Positions 13,301-24,341 of a stretch of DNA of 64,000 bases are shown here, piece by piece; the first letter of the stretch is position 1; every line of letters begins with the position of its first letter. Source of the stretch: Dillenia suffruticosa (taxonomy: Eukaryota > Streptophyta > Magnoliopsida > Dilleniales > Dilleniaceae); contig JAVTVX010000012.1 in the NCBI GenBank assembly GCA_033439265.1, positions 17,866,501-17,930,500 on the forward strand, in the 5' to 3' direction. Made by a program: the position numbers and the translations under genes. The notes beneath the pieces are model-generated. The model saw nothing but the letters and a program-made list of their open reading frames with translations. It did no database searches and was not told where the DNA came from.

Positions 13301-16300
13301 ATTTTAAATTTTTTTTACTTGGGAATATGTTTTCTTTTAGGAAAAGCAGCTTTTAAACAGGTTGTATAGATTGATTTGATAGCCTTGCGATGTCCCAATA
13401 TATGGGGAGGTTCTGCTCGTATATCGAGATATTGAAGCGGTTGTCGCGTGCTCGATCCGAGAGTCGGGACATGACAATGGCAACAAAGGACAATGGCCTT
13501 GGCCCATGGATGGTCATGCAAAGGAGACAAAGAATTAACAAAAATGGTAATCCTAGAAGAAAGGGAAGGAAAAAGGTATAGTGGAAATCAGGCATAACCA
13601 AGCGCACAGATGGAAGACAAACACGGGTGAATGACTTGGGCTTGGGCTGCTCCTTCAAAGGCAATGGTGGGAGCATTGTGAGAGCCCAAGTGCCAAAAGC
13701 ATTATAGCATTAGGGCTATGCCTAAATGCAATAGCCCATAAGAGAAATGAGGCTTCTTCAAAGGACCAATTCATGTATGAGGCTTTTGGTGGGGATCTTG
13801 GCCTGGGAGAATTCACCAAGGCCTAGGGGTACTCAAATACAATGGATAGTTGTCCAGAAGTGGTGACCTATGTGGCCATGGAGGATGCAAAGATGGACTG
13901 TGAGCAAGTTGCAGAGGTTGAGGAAGAGGAAGCCCGATAGAAAAAAATGGTGAAGATATGGAGGTCCAATAGAAGCCTCTCTAGTACTACTTTCCTTTTT
14001 CCCTCTATTTTTTCTTAATGGGGATTAAAATTATTACATGGAATTGCTGTGGTGTAGGCAGTAGTAGATTTAAAAGAGCTCATAGAGAGTTGGTGCGTAA
14101 GGAGAAACCAGAAATTATCTGCTTTTTGGAAATGAAGGCAAGAAATAACCTCTATCCAAAGTCTCATGGAGCTCTACGAGAGTAAATCTCAATGTGATTT
14201 TTCATACTAACCAATTGATTCATTGTAGGATCAATGATCAGGGCAGGGAAAACTACAGTACCTGGAAGAGGAATCAGAGGTTTAGAAACTGGTGGTCAAA
14301 ATGCAATTTGCTTGACATGAAGACAGGAATGACTAAATTTACATGGTGCGGAAAAAGTAAGGGGAGTTAATCTCTACCAGAAATTGAACGGGGCCCTATG
14401 CAACTTAGAAGCAAAGCTTTTTTCCCGGAGATGAAAGTTCACAACTTGACAAGACTCCATAGAGACTACTGCCCGGTGTGCTTAAATACCAATCTTTTAG
14501 TCCCTCCTAGTAAGGATAAGAGGCCTTTTAGGTTTGAAGTCGCTTAAATCATGCACCCTGATTTCAGCAGAGTCTTTGAAGAAGCTTGAAATTCCCAGCA
14601 GGGTTCTTTAGAGGTTGCCCTTAACAACACAATGGAAGAAGTTAATGTTTGGAACAAGGTGGTCTTCGGGAATATTTTTTGCCAAAAATGGGAGTTAGAA
14701 TCTAGATTGAGGGCATTCTTTGATCTCCTAGACTCAAGTACTTGAAGTTCCTACAAAATCTAGAGCTAAAGCTGTTTGAAGATTACCATAGAATTCTTGA
14801 CTAAGAGAAGATTTTATGGCTCTAAAAGTTTAGAATAAGTTGGTTTGTGGAGGGAGACGGCAATACTAGGTTCTTCCATGCAACGACCAAGATAAAAAGA
14901 AATATGAATATGATTGCCACTTTGAGGATTAATAGAGTTTGGTGCTCTGATCAAGAGAAGCTAAAGGAGCATGCTGCAAGCTACTTCTCAAAGTTGTTCA
15001 TGAGCAAAAGGGTAAATGAGTCGAGCAACAGGTTTTCAGTGAGGAGAGAGCTGTGCAAACTATTTGCTGAGGAGGAAGTCAAGTCGGCTGTTTTCTCTAT
15101 GAAGGCTTTGAAAGCCTCAGACCCTGATGGAGTTCAGCCCATTTTTTATCAGAAATTTTGGCACATTGTGAAGGACAAGGTGTGCAATTTTGTCAATAAG
15201 GCGTTTTTGGATGGTTACTTCAACCCAGAGTTGGCCAAAGCCCATACGATCTTGATCCCAAAGTCAAACAGCCCGAACGAGATCTCGGATTATAGACCCA
15301 TCAGCTTGCTAAATACTTCCTACAAAAGCTTAAGTGAGTGCTTAGTGGCGAAACTCAAGCCAATCCTTCAAAACCTCATTGTTCACTATCCAAACAACTT
15401 CTTACCAGGAAGAGGGACTTTATGACAATGTCAATCGGGAATATTTAACGAATGTGCTATTAGAGTTCAATGTCACACAAAGAACTCAAAGAGGTGGTAC
15501 ATTCCATTAGACACTCAAAGAGCTCCAGGTATTCCATGATTATAAAAGTCGATCTAAAGAAGCCTTATGACAATGTCAATTGGGAAATATTTAGCGAATG
15601 TGCTGTTAGAGTTCAATGTGCCTTTGAAGATGATCAAGATAATTATGTTTGTGGTGGCAAATGGGGATAGCTCCATTGTTTGGAACGGGGAGGTCCTCCC
15701 CCTTTTAAAGTAGGGCAGAAGTTGAGGCAGGGAGATACTCTTTCCCTATATCTTTTCTTGTTGGTGATGGAAAGACTTCATGCATGATTCAGGAAAAAGT
15801 AAAGAAAGGGGCTTGGAAAGCTGTGAAAGTTACCAAAAGGGGCCCTTCTATCTCTCACCTGCTCTTTCCTAATGACCTAGTCTCTTTGCAGAGCACCTGT
15901 GCTTGAGCAACGTTCTAAGTTGCTTGAAGGAATTCTTGGAGGAGAGCATTCTCCAATAAACCCTCATAAGTCCAAAATTTGGATATCCAATGGGGCTCCT
16001 AGGCACATCAAGGACTCCTTAGAAGCGTGTAGCCGCTTCACCCTTACAAAAAATCTAGGCAACTACTTGGGAGAGCCGGTAATCCATGAGAGACAAAACA
16101 ATAATTACTACCACTTTATGGTGGAAAGAGTCCAAAACAAGTTGAGCAACTGGAAGGGTGATCTTCTAAGTTTAGCGGGAAGGAGAACTCTAATTTAATC
16201 GGTTACAGCGGCTATTCCCTTATACATAATGCAATCAGCCTAGCTATCCGAGTTAATCTACAAGAAATTAGACAAATTGAACAGAGACTTCTTTTAAGGC

Positions 16301-19300
16301 AGCAATGAAGATAAAAGGAGAATTCACCTCGTCAAGTGGGATATGGTCTGTAACCACAAAAAAGAAAGTAAGTTGGGCATTAGAACCATGAGAGAATATA
16401 ATGTGGCATTAATGGCAAAAGTGGGGTGGAGAGTCTTGAATGGAGATGGAGCTCTTTAGTATAAAATCCTACAAAACAAATATCTCAATAGAAGTAACCC
16501 ACTAGAGCACAAAAGGAGGAGTAGTACATCCACTATTTGGAGAGGCATATGTGCCAACAGGGACTACTTAAAGAAGGGCATTATGTGGAGAATAGGGGAT
16601 GGAAAATCCATCAGTTTCTAGCTTGATAAATGGGTAGGTGACAAAGAGCTCAAGTTACAAGCCTTAATTCCCCAAGTCTCTTACAACTCAAGTACCAAGG
16701 TGTGCCATTTTTAGGAGAGCGGATCATAGAATTTGGAGAAGCTTTCGGCTATTCTCCGTAGTGCTAAGGTAGAGGAAATCAAAGCCATGATTATCCCCTC
16801 CAATAAGCGAAAGACGGACAATATATTTTGGAGTGCTTCCCCTGAAGGAGAGTTCACAATTAGCTCCGTTTACTGGATCCAAAAGAAAGGCCACCTCCCT
16901 CATGCAGTAGCGAATTCTAGCTGGAATTGGGTTTGGAAATTAAAGTGCTCCGAAAGGATTTAGCTTTTCACCCGAATGGTCGTTAAAGGAAAAATTCTCA
17001 CGAACATAGAGTTGAAGAATAGAGGCATTGCAATTGATAGGAAATTCAGTATCTACGGGGAAGAGGAGGAAACCATTGGACATGTCTTAAGAGACTGCTC
17101 CTATGCATAAACAATTTGGAACATCTTGGTGCTAGGCACCGACAAGTCCAAAAGTTTTTGGAGTGATAATATGGAAAATTGGCTAAAAAATGGGGTGATC
17201 AGAAATCATAAGCTAGGCCTTGATGAGGAGGAACTAACTTTCATGATTGTAGTTTGGGAAATTTGGAAATCTAGATGCAGCGTCCTGCATCATAACAAGC
17301 TAGAGCCAACAATCTCTATGGTTAACAGGGTCATTAGCTTGGGGAAGGTGCATGGGGAGAAGATGAGGAAGGATAAAAGTAAAGTGGAGGAAGTTAGGAT
17401 CAGTTGGAAGCGCCCTAAAGTTGGAATTCTCAAATTAAATATGGATGATGCAGCCAGTTTGGCAAGGGCCCAATCTAGTGCGGGGGGATCTTCAAGAATA
17501 GTGATGGAGAATGGGTCTATGGCTTCTGACTAAATGCTGGTATGACTAAAGGAGATATAGCCGAGCTCTGGGACTTGAGGGGGCTTTTGATTGCCAAAAG
17601 AAAGAAATTCAGCCCTCTGAACATTTAATGTGACTCTCTGTCTTTGGTTAGTGCGATCAGCAAGGGGTAGGGTTGCACCATCCATGGAAGAACCTACTAG
17701 AAAACTGCAAGGATATAATGATAGAATTAGGCATCAGGGAAATCAACCACGTCTACAGGGAAGCCAATAGATGCGTCGCGTCGACAAGCTGGCCAAGTTG
17801 AGCTTGAACTTGCTGAGACAAAGGGACAATGTCGACATTCAGGAAGCCGACACCCCTCCATCTGAGGTGAACCTGCTATTGGATCTTGACGCAACTGGAG
17901 TTGTCGCAACACCCTGCCCTTTTGTGAGGGTTTTGTTTCTCCTGTGTTCTGTGTTTTGCTTGCTGTTTCTTCTTTTATAACAAAAATATATATATCTCTC
18001 TCTCACTTTTATATGTCTGTTTAGATTAATTATTTTTTAATCGACAAACCCTTTTTATATATCTTTATATATATTCGTTCAAACTTTATACATGTGTAAA
18101 ACATGTGAAGTTCGAAACTAATATATATAAATAATATATATAAATATCTATAGTATATTTATTTCTTTTTTTGAATGTGCTTATATTTTTTTGTGTAAAT
18201 TACCCTTATTTTTCTTAAATTACTTTTATTTTTAGAATGTAATTATAAATGCTATCTTTTTCTCTCTCTGCAAAATGATAAACTAACAACTTTGAAATTA
18301 GTGTTGGATCAATTTGGACAAGCAACAAAAGATCAAAGATGCATAAAAGATTAGTAAGAAGGCCTGGAATCTTATCACCATGGTGATGGCCATGTCTATG
18401 TGTACAGAATGAGTAGGCTAGGGGTGTAGCCATCAAAATAGCCATAGCGATAATCGCAGAACATAGGCCTACCAAGGCGGCATCTGTACCACCATGGTGA
18501 TACGTGCTGAGGATTTTAACAATATTTTATGTCTTTCTTTCCATTTTTCCATTCTTTGCACAATTCTTTAATTATTTTTTTTCCGGAGTTTAGGAGTCTA
18601 TTTAAACTCTTATTTCTCATTATTAGAGTAGACTTTTGACATTTTTAATTTTGTTCATCTTATCAAATCCTTATATTAGCATTTTAAGTCCTACTATTTG
18701 TACTGAATAAATTCCACACAACTGACTATATGTCACAGACATAAGACAAGTTATGAGAAAAGTTAGGATAAAATCTCGACAAGTAGCAACAACAAGGTAG
18801 TAGCCCATAGGAGCCACTGAGCTAGCTCATAGGCCACAGCACATGCACATAGCACTTAGGCAATGAGCACTTTAATGTCATCATCGTGCCACACACTAGA
18901 AGAGGCATTCCAAAGAAATATGGAAACTTAATAACCCTAAAAGATATAAGAAAGCATGCGAAAGTAAAGTTGGGATCAGCTATGGCACGTAGAGCCCATG
19001 CCAGCCTGCTCACCAAGATGTCCTACTCGGACATGGCTTCTTCAAGAGCCCTGTGCAGTCATAAGGAGGTTGGAGATCTCACTGGAGCAATTGATATATC
19101 TAAGGAAAAAGGTCAAGGAAACCAAAATCATAGGAATCGAAGAAGATTTGCTCATTGGAGTCGGAGTCCTACCAGAGCATTGGATAAGGTATTATCCAGA
19201 TCTAAATTTCTTAAGAACCTCCAGACTGTCACGATTGACGAAAGTGATTCGAGCAATCAACCTAACACTGAAAATAGTTTGAGGAAACCAAAAATTAGGC

Positions 19301-22300
19301 AAAAAGAAGGACAATGGCTCGTTGAAGTTCAAAACCCTAAGTTCGGTGAGCAAACCTTAGCCTAGAGATAAAGGATGGATAAAAGGGAGTTATAAGTTCC
19401 AAAGGAGACTATTATTTGAGATTCTAATTCGCAAAGTATTTTCATCAATACTGTCACTACAAGGTTCATCTTCTGATTCATGTGAAGTTTGGGTTATTGT
19501 TTTCCCAAGTTGATTATTTCTACTGTTTCAATCTTTTACTCTCAATTCCATACAACACCTTCATCAAATTTTAAGTCCTTACTAACCATGACTTTTTTTC
19601 CCTTCAAGTTGAAAACTCTATACCTCTTATAGGTAGAGCTATATCCCACAAAAATTCCTTTCTCAACTTTATGATCCAACTTATCTTTTTGTACACATGG
19701 AACATGAATGTAGCAAAGGCTCCCAAAGACTTTGAGGTGATCCGCTGCAAGTTTAACTCCATACCACGCATCATATGGAGTTTCATCTTTTAATGCCTTC
19801 ATTGGAAGTCTATTGAGCAGATAAACTACTATATTGATTGCTTCTGCCTATAAACATTTGACCTTTGCTTTTCAAAGAACAGGCACCTTGCCATCTCCAT
19901 AACAGTTTAGTTCTTCCTTTCACTTACTCCATTTTGTTGAAGGAAGTATATGACAATCAGCTGATAGTGAATTCCTTCTTGGATACAGAATCTGTTAAAC
20001 ATTTTTTAAATATATTCAGTCCCATTGTCAGACCTTATCTCTTTAATGTGACTATTTGCTTGATTTTCCACCAAGGCCTTGAACATCTGAAACATGTCAG
20101 TCACCTCTAATTTCTGCTTTATAAAGTATACAAAACACATTCTTGTATAATCATCTATGAACAAGATAAAATAGTTGCTTCCATTTAATGAGGATATTTT
20201 CGTTGGTCCACACACATTAGCATGTATCAATTGTAATTTATCAGAAGCTCTCAAGGCCTTGTCAATTGGGAACGATAGTCCACTTTGCTTCCCTAATTGA
20301 CTAACTTGACAAATATATTCTTCATTACTAATAACAAGTAGGCCAAGAGTTAGGCCTTTGTGATGTAGGTGTTTTAGTGCAACATAATGAAAGTGGCCAA
20401 ATCTTTTGTGTCATAACATAAACTTATCAACAATGGTATTATAGGCATGCAAGTTAGTTTCTTTCCATTTGATTGGAAAGCTTCTATGCTTTTATCTCTC
20501 TTTTTACTATGATCAGCTCATAACCAGTATTATCAATTATTATGCAGGATATATTATGGAAGTACAGTAAATAATTCTTCTCTAGCATTTGTCCTACACT
20601 TAATAGACCTTGCCAGATCTCAGGCACATACAAGACTTCTAAGGTATATTTGATACCAGATGAGGTTGGGATAGCAATAATTCCTTTGCCTTCGATATTA
20701 ACTAGGTCTTCATTCTCAATCTTGACCTTTGACTTATATGACTGATCCAACTTTCTAAAATTTCTCAATTTAGGAGTTATGTGATTCGTACAAGCAGGAT
20801 CAATAAGCCAAGTTTCTGATAGGTTGCTCATTACATGACTGGTGACTAAAAATAGCTGCTCCTCTTGTTGCTGATTTTCAGCCATTTGAATTTGTTGCCC
20901 TTATTGATCATTTTTGTTCTTACATACCTTCTCTACATGGCCGAATTGTTTGCATGATCTGTATTGTACACTCAGTCTAAACAAGTAATAATTCTCTAAG
21001 TGATTCTTTTTTTTACAGTGAGAACATGTATATTCTCACCTTTACTTTCTTGACCTTCAATCTTTTTCTTGTTCTTTTTATCACTAGATTGCGTCTTCTT
21101 TTTGCCTTGAGGAGCTTTTTCCTTTTTGCCTTGCTAGGAAAGCCACTTCGTTGCTGTCTTTCTATCTCATTAATCTCTTTTGCTCTTGAGCTTGAAAAGC
21201 ATGAACCGTCTTAGTCAAGGAAATCATAGTTAAATCCTTTTAGTATTATAGAGAAGAGATCTCAGACTCAAATCTTTCTAGTAAGATTATTAAAACTTTT
21301 TCTGCTACCCTTTGGTTTGTTAGATCCTCCCCAAGAAGCTTGATTTTGTTAACAACCTCCATGAGTGTGTCTACATATTCCTTGATATACTCATTATCTT
21401 TCATCCTTAAGACTTCGAACTCCCTCTCCAAATTCAGGATTTGCATTTTCCTGGTTGTTCAACTCCCCGTGTACATCTTCCTGAGCTTGTCCCAAGCTTT
21501 TTTGGGTGTTTTATAAGCCATGAGCCTAGTTAAAATCGATTCTGAGACAATAGCATGAATGTAAAACAAAGCTCTTGGAACTTTAGTTTTTTCTTCTTCC
21601 TGTGCCATGATTTGATCTAGGGTTAAATTGTTATCAAGGGATGATATTTCCCTTTCAGTTTCAACCCATTGCCACAAACCAAGACCTCTCAAGTTAGCTT
21701 TTATCTTGACAGCCCAAACTTGATAATTTTCACCACCGAAGACTAGAGGTGCAAGTGCTAAAGTATTGTTGAAAGCTATGAGGGTTTAAGGTTCTGGTTT
21801 CTTTTTGGGGTCTTTAAGAGCATAAACCTTACTAGTACTTTTTTAGGTTGCTCACAAGTCCTTTAAGATTCTTTAGAGCTCTGATACCATGTCTTAATAT
21901 CAGTTATAAGTTAAGGAGGAAGAAGAAGAAGAAGTGAAGCCGACAAGGTGAGGAAGCAGCGCTTTTTTTTCATACATTTATCAACTATATATTATAATAT
22001 ATTCTTTCTATGAGCTGGTCAATACCTACCCAATTAACATATCCAATTTCTTCTAATACATGTACCACAAAGTAAAGATCATCACTCCTTTTTAACTAAT
22101 ACTAACTAAAGTAGCAAAATATTTTTTGAAGTATTCTTAAAAATTCTCAATTCTAATAGTTTCCTTTATTAATCTATAAGCATCGAGACATGGCTTACTT
22201 TGATATCTTGGACCTTGGACGTAATTTGTTATTGAGAAGATTGTGAGAATATGATCTTAGTGCTTGGCATACTGATCGTGACAACATCTTGAAGTTCAAA

Positions 22301-24277
22301 AGGTATGAGATTCAGATTGCTTTGAGGTCATTAAAGGGAGAGAGTTGCAAGAAAGGTAACAAATTGGAGAAGGGAGTTCTCTTTAATGTCATCCAAACCA
22401 TGGCTAAAATGGATACAGAATTGAAGGAGAAGGAGACACATGCTTAGTGATGAAATCCTGTTGATGGTCGGAGGTAGTGAGCTTACTAACATACCCAAAG
22501 GGTTGAAACCTTTGTTATGGAATCCTATCATTGATAGAGAACCAGGAAGAATAGTAGCCTAATATAGGATTACAGGTCTGTGGTACAATATAAAAATTGA
22601 ATTAGATACCATCACAAGATACAATCTTATTAATCTAAATATGATCAGAGAACAGTTGGACAGATATCCTCCGTATTGCCCATTCTAAGAGGATTTTTTT
22701 TTTTTTTGATTACCCAAGGATGCCCATTCTGAAAGGATAAATCTTATGTAGAAGTACGTTTTAGGTTACAAAACAAAGAGGCAATAGTACCTTGTGTGAT
22801 AAGTATAAAGGTTTAGAAAATAATCTTTGAAAGTCTTTTCCTCGTACATACCCAAACCTTAATAGGCGAAAAAGAATTGAAAATTGGGAAAGTTTTATGA
22901 ACGAGAAATTACTATTTTTGGATTTATGGTCTGGGTGGGTGGTGTGCATATTGATCAGGAGAAAGTTAACACGATCTGTGATCGGCCTATGGTAAAAATG
23001 GATGGAGATGTTTGGAGTTTTCATGGTTGGTTACTTTTTATGGGGACCAGGTTGGAGGGTAGAGAAAGAGAAGTATTATTGAAGACTTTGAAAAAACCAT
23101 AGTTAATTGTGATACATGCGTATGCACACTAAACCAAGCATCTGTCAAATTGTAACGTGTAGCAAGCAAGCAACATGGGTCGCACTGATGGCGACTTAAA
23201 ACTCTGCTTTAGTCATGGTTGATGGTGATGCCTCTCTATTAAATGCTTATTTAGACATCAATGAGCAGGAAAACGCTCCTCCTTTGCATGTTTGCCGCGT
23301 GTACTAGAAATCTTAGTGGTAAAATAGATCCCTTCACCGATTGTTTGAACGAGAGTGGCTTTACAAAACAAACTACGTCAAACTGATTATTAATTTCTAT
23401 TTGTATCTTCCTCTCTTAGTAGCAAAATTAAAATGGATCTGGTTTTTTTCTCTCACACATCTTTATCTACAAATTGTTAAAAAACTAATTTTGTTTATTT
23501 TTAAATTATTTTACTGAAAAAAAATAAGTAGATGTATATGAAAAAATAAAAATAAAAATAATATAGACTTACCTGAGCATCTATGTCACGATCTAAGATG
23601 TCATTGATGGTACAGGCAGCACCCCTAACAACAGTGGTCCCCCAACCAAGTAGTGTCAACATCTTAAAATCAGGGAGAGTTCCCGGTGAGGCTGCTAAAG
23701 CGATGGACCTAATTAAGAATAACCACATCAAGTTAAATGCGGCACCAACTGGTCAATGCTGTTGGCCCAAAAGTCGAACTTATACATCTTTTAAGATTTG
23801 AATTTGTATGAATCAAACAATATTTGGACCCAAACAACACACAAGGAGTCGTAGACAACTTGATTACCAGAGGCATGGCCAAGCAAACAACCAAGACCCA
23901 ATGGGCTTATCCAAACGACCAAGCTTCGCGTAGGGACGCACTTGTTCTGGCAGATACACATCAATCCACGACGATGAAGGCACCTCTTCAATCTTACTAG
24001 GGGATCTGATCTCCTTCACATGGTCATCTTTGTCCTTCTTCTTCACAGAAAGAGCAGACTTTTGTTGATATTGATACTGACCATAGAAGAATGCACCGGT
24101 AATGGGGTTGCTGCTGAGATGGTTGGGATTTGAGTGCAACTTGGAATAATGGGAATGTGATGACCGGGTGAGGTTTGAATTGCTATGATTAGCGGTATGA
24201 GTGAGAATTGAGAAGCAGCGAGATGCGGGCTTCATCTTTAGCATCAAGCTGCCAGACAGCAACAAGTTAGCACTCAT
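8393..24277 (-). CDS. PPT1: 4-hydroxybenzoate polyprenyltransferase, mitochondrial (PPT1/COQ2 type), 5' part
   Basis: Host gene, exons 1-3 only (23868-24277, 23573-23708, 8393-8514; 668 coding bases, 222 residues). The UbiA-family enzyme attaches a polyprenyl chain to 4-hydroxybenzoate in ubiquinone synthesis at the inner mitochondrial membrane. The sequence shows a basic, Ser-rich N-terminus of about 90 residues suited to a mitochondrial presequence, then the conserved block WIDVYLPEQVRPYAKL, then RLDKPIGSWL. Exon 2 carries the Mg/prenyl-diphosphate motif NDILDRDID, and exon 3 carries RTKSRPIASG. The three exons join in one open frame with GT-AG borders. The second aspartate motif and most membrane helices belong to exons beyond the left edge; none was found in 1-8390. 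Plant PPT1 proteins are about 400 residues. Plant geranyltransferases of the same family are the main alternative, but the N-terminus favours the mitochondrial enzyme. Confidence 0.88.
9848..9852. repeat. Target-site duplication, left of solo LTR
   Basis: ATGGC, repeated at 13477-13481. Confidence 0.85.
9853..13476. repeat. Solo LTR (3.6 kb), Ty3/gypsy type, inside LINE ORF1
   Basis: Runs from TGTAACACCGACACC to GGGACATGACA and is flanked by the perfect 5-bp target duplication ATGGC (9848-9852 and 13477-13481). LINE ORF1 coding stops and resumes exactly at these borders. No gag-pol sequence is inside. A very long LTR with TGTAACACC/GACATGACA ends suggests a chromovirus (Del/Tekay-like) family. 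Solo LTRs arise by recombination between the two LTRs of one insertion. It contains an (AG)n run at 10341-10369. Strand is uncertain. Confidence 0.88.
10341..10369 (+). repeat. (AG)n microsatellite
   Basis: About 14 AG units inside the solo LTR. Confidence 0.95.
14018..17800 (+). pseudogene. LINE ORF2 (endonuclease, reverse transcriptase, RNase H), decayed
   Basis: Starts at ATG 14018 with MGIKIITWNCCGVG, the N-terminus of the apurinic-type endonuclease, with EIICFLEMKA following. Reverse transcriptase: about 14847-16200, with GDGNTRFFHA, the KALKASDPDG block and ISDYRPISLLN. A zinc-binding region typical of plant L1 follows near 16800-17110 (SWNWVWKL). RNase H-like sequence lies at about 17395-17770, with VGILKLNMDDA and INHVYREANR. 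Several stops and frameshifts interrupt it, and 15420-15620 holds an internal duplication. It is noncoding now. Confidence 0.85.
15420..15620 (+). repeat. Imperfect duplication inside LINE ORF2
   Basis: About 55 bases beginning TATGACAATGTCAAT at 15421 recur at about 15567 with a few mismatches. The second copy is the one that fits the surrounding reverse transcriptase frame (VDLKKPYDNVNWEIF). Confidence 0.8.
18003..18885. other. AT-rich intron sequence
   Basis: Low-complexity AT runs, with a short inverted pair of CACCATGGTGAT copies near 18376 and 18492. No gene is recognised. Confidence 0.5.
18886..19365 (+). other. Unassigned 159-codon open frame
   Basis: Open frame on the strand opposite PPT1 with a basic, polar product (NHRNRRRFAHWSRSPTR in the middle) and no recognised domain. 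It directly precedes the copia relic on the other strand. It could be a gag-like remnant or a chance frame. The basic middle and ATG start are the only arguments for coding. Confidence 0.25.
19400..22180 (-). mobile_element. Ty1/copia element 3, 5' half
   Basis: Fossil copia element on the minus strand with 5' LTR start, primer-binding site, gag (about 21760-21240; KTPKKAWDKLRKMY block), zinc knuckle zone near 20930, protease (about 20830-20700; WLIDPACTNHIT), pre-integrase and integrase (about 20350-19540; DDYTRMCFVYFI and GYSSTYKRYRVF). Reverse transcriptase, RNase H and 3' LTR are not present here. It is broken, with several interruptions. Confidence 0.85.
21878..21889 (-). other. Primer-binding site of copia element 3
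   Basis: The minus strand reads TGGTATCAGAGC next to the LTR end (the LTR begins at about 21890 on the + strand), matching initiator tRNA-Met. The outer LTR border is not resolved; the AT-rich sequence to about 22180 is probably LTR. Confidence 0.8.
22181..22883. other. Unassigned sequence in PPT1 intron 2
   Basis: A + strand frame near 22190-22440 (TDRDNILKFKRYEIQIALRS) looks like decayed coding sequence but matches no family I recognise. The rest shows nothing. Confidence 0.3.
22884..23045 (+). mobile_element. Ty3/gypsy reverse transcriptase scrap
   Basis: Short fossil resembling the end of the Ty3 reverse transcriptase domain (pattern ITIFGF, HIDQEKVNTI, then SFHGW). It is isolated with no LTR, and small and broken. 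Confidence 0.6.
23573..23708 (-). CDS. PPT1: PPT1 exon 2
   Basis: 136-base exon between acceptor TTAATTAG and donor CAG/GTAAGT. It encodes SIALAASPGTLPDFK through the UbiA first aspartate motif NDILDRDID and DAQ. The preceding intron is 159 bases (23709-23867). Confidence 0.9.
23868..24277 (-). CDS. PPT1: PPT1 exon 1
   Basis: Encodes the presumed presequence from MSANLLLSG to the split Trp codon of PCLW. The donor reads CTCTG/GTAATC at 23867. An in-frame ATG 51 bases upstream (24328) exists but sits only 7 bases after a TATA box, so transcripts from that box would start downstream of it. I therefore place the start at 24277; 24328 remains possible if transcription begins further upstream. 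Confidence 0.85.
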
Positions 24278-24334
24278 GGTCTTTGATTGAGATTCAAATA
24301 ATGAAACCCAATGATTTAGCTTTGGCATACCTTA

Positions 24335-24341
24335 TTATATA
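24335..24341 (-). promoter_or_regulatory. TATA box upstream of PPT1
   Basis: The minus strand reads TATATAA inside CATTATATAATAAGG. Typical plant spacing of about 30 bases would put the transcription start near 24305, upstream of the ATG at 24277 and downstream of the ATG at 24328. This is inferred from position only. Confidence 0.5.

Larger units (their letters stand above)
9020..13950 (+). pseudogene. LINE ORF1 (DUF4283-like and zinc knuckle), split
   Basis: ORF1 of the plant L1. About 9385-9440 resembles the DUF4283 block (ILMDGPWLIHNRYLNVRKW). About 9690-9760 encodes a CCHC knuckle (CFGCGKIGHKSKNC), giving nucleic-acid binding. The ORF is cut at 9852 by the 3.6-kb solo LTR and resumes at 13477 with a basic stretch (RRQRINKNGNPRRKGRKK near 13520-13580). 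Frameshifts and stops are present before the knuckle and after 13580, so no functional protein is expected. Confidence 0.75.
8886..17990 (+). mobile_element. L1-like LINE retrotransposon, interrupted by a solo LTR
   Basis: Non-LTR retrotransposon with plant L1 layout: ORF1 (nucleic-acid binding, zinc knuckle), then ORF2 (endonuclease, reverse transcriptase, zinc finger, RNase H). A possible 12-bp target duplication TATATCTCTCTC flanks it (8874-8885 and 17991-18002), although that sequence is low-complexity. Excluding the solo LTR the body is about 5.5 kb, near the usual 6 kb for plant L1s. ORF1 and ORF2 have many in-frame stops and frameshifts, so the element is dead. It lies antisense in PPT1 intron 2. 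Confidence 0.85.
8515..23572 (-). other. PPT1 intron 2 (15 kb, element-filled)
   Basis: Runs from donor GTAAGT at 23572 to acceptor GCAG at 8515. It holds the LINE (8886-17990), the solo LTR inside it, a minus-strand copia relic (about 19400-22180) and a short Ty3 reverse transcriptase scrap (22884-23045). The LINE and solo LTR lie antisense to the host gene. Confidence 0.8.

Noticed and set aside
13353-13676. 107-codon minus-strand frame at the LTR/LINE border
   Set aside because: Crosses the solo LTR border and is antisense to LINE ORF1, so it is a shadow frame.
18215-18475. Minus-strand frame with a hydrophobic N-terminus and HRHGHHHG
   Set aside because: Short, in AT-rich intron DNA, with no recognised family or splice context.
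24278-24328. Upstream in-frame ATG as the PPT1 start
   Set aside because: Only 7 bases after the TATA box, so transcripts from that box would probably not include it. Kept as an alternative in the exon 1 entry.
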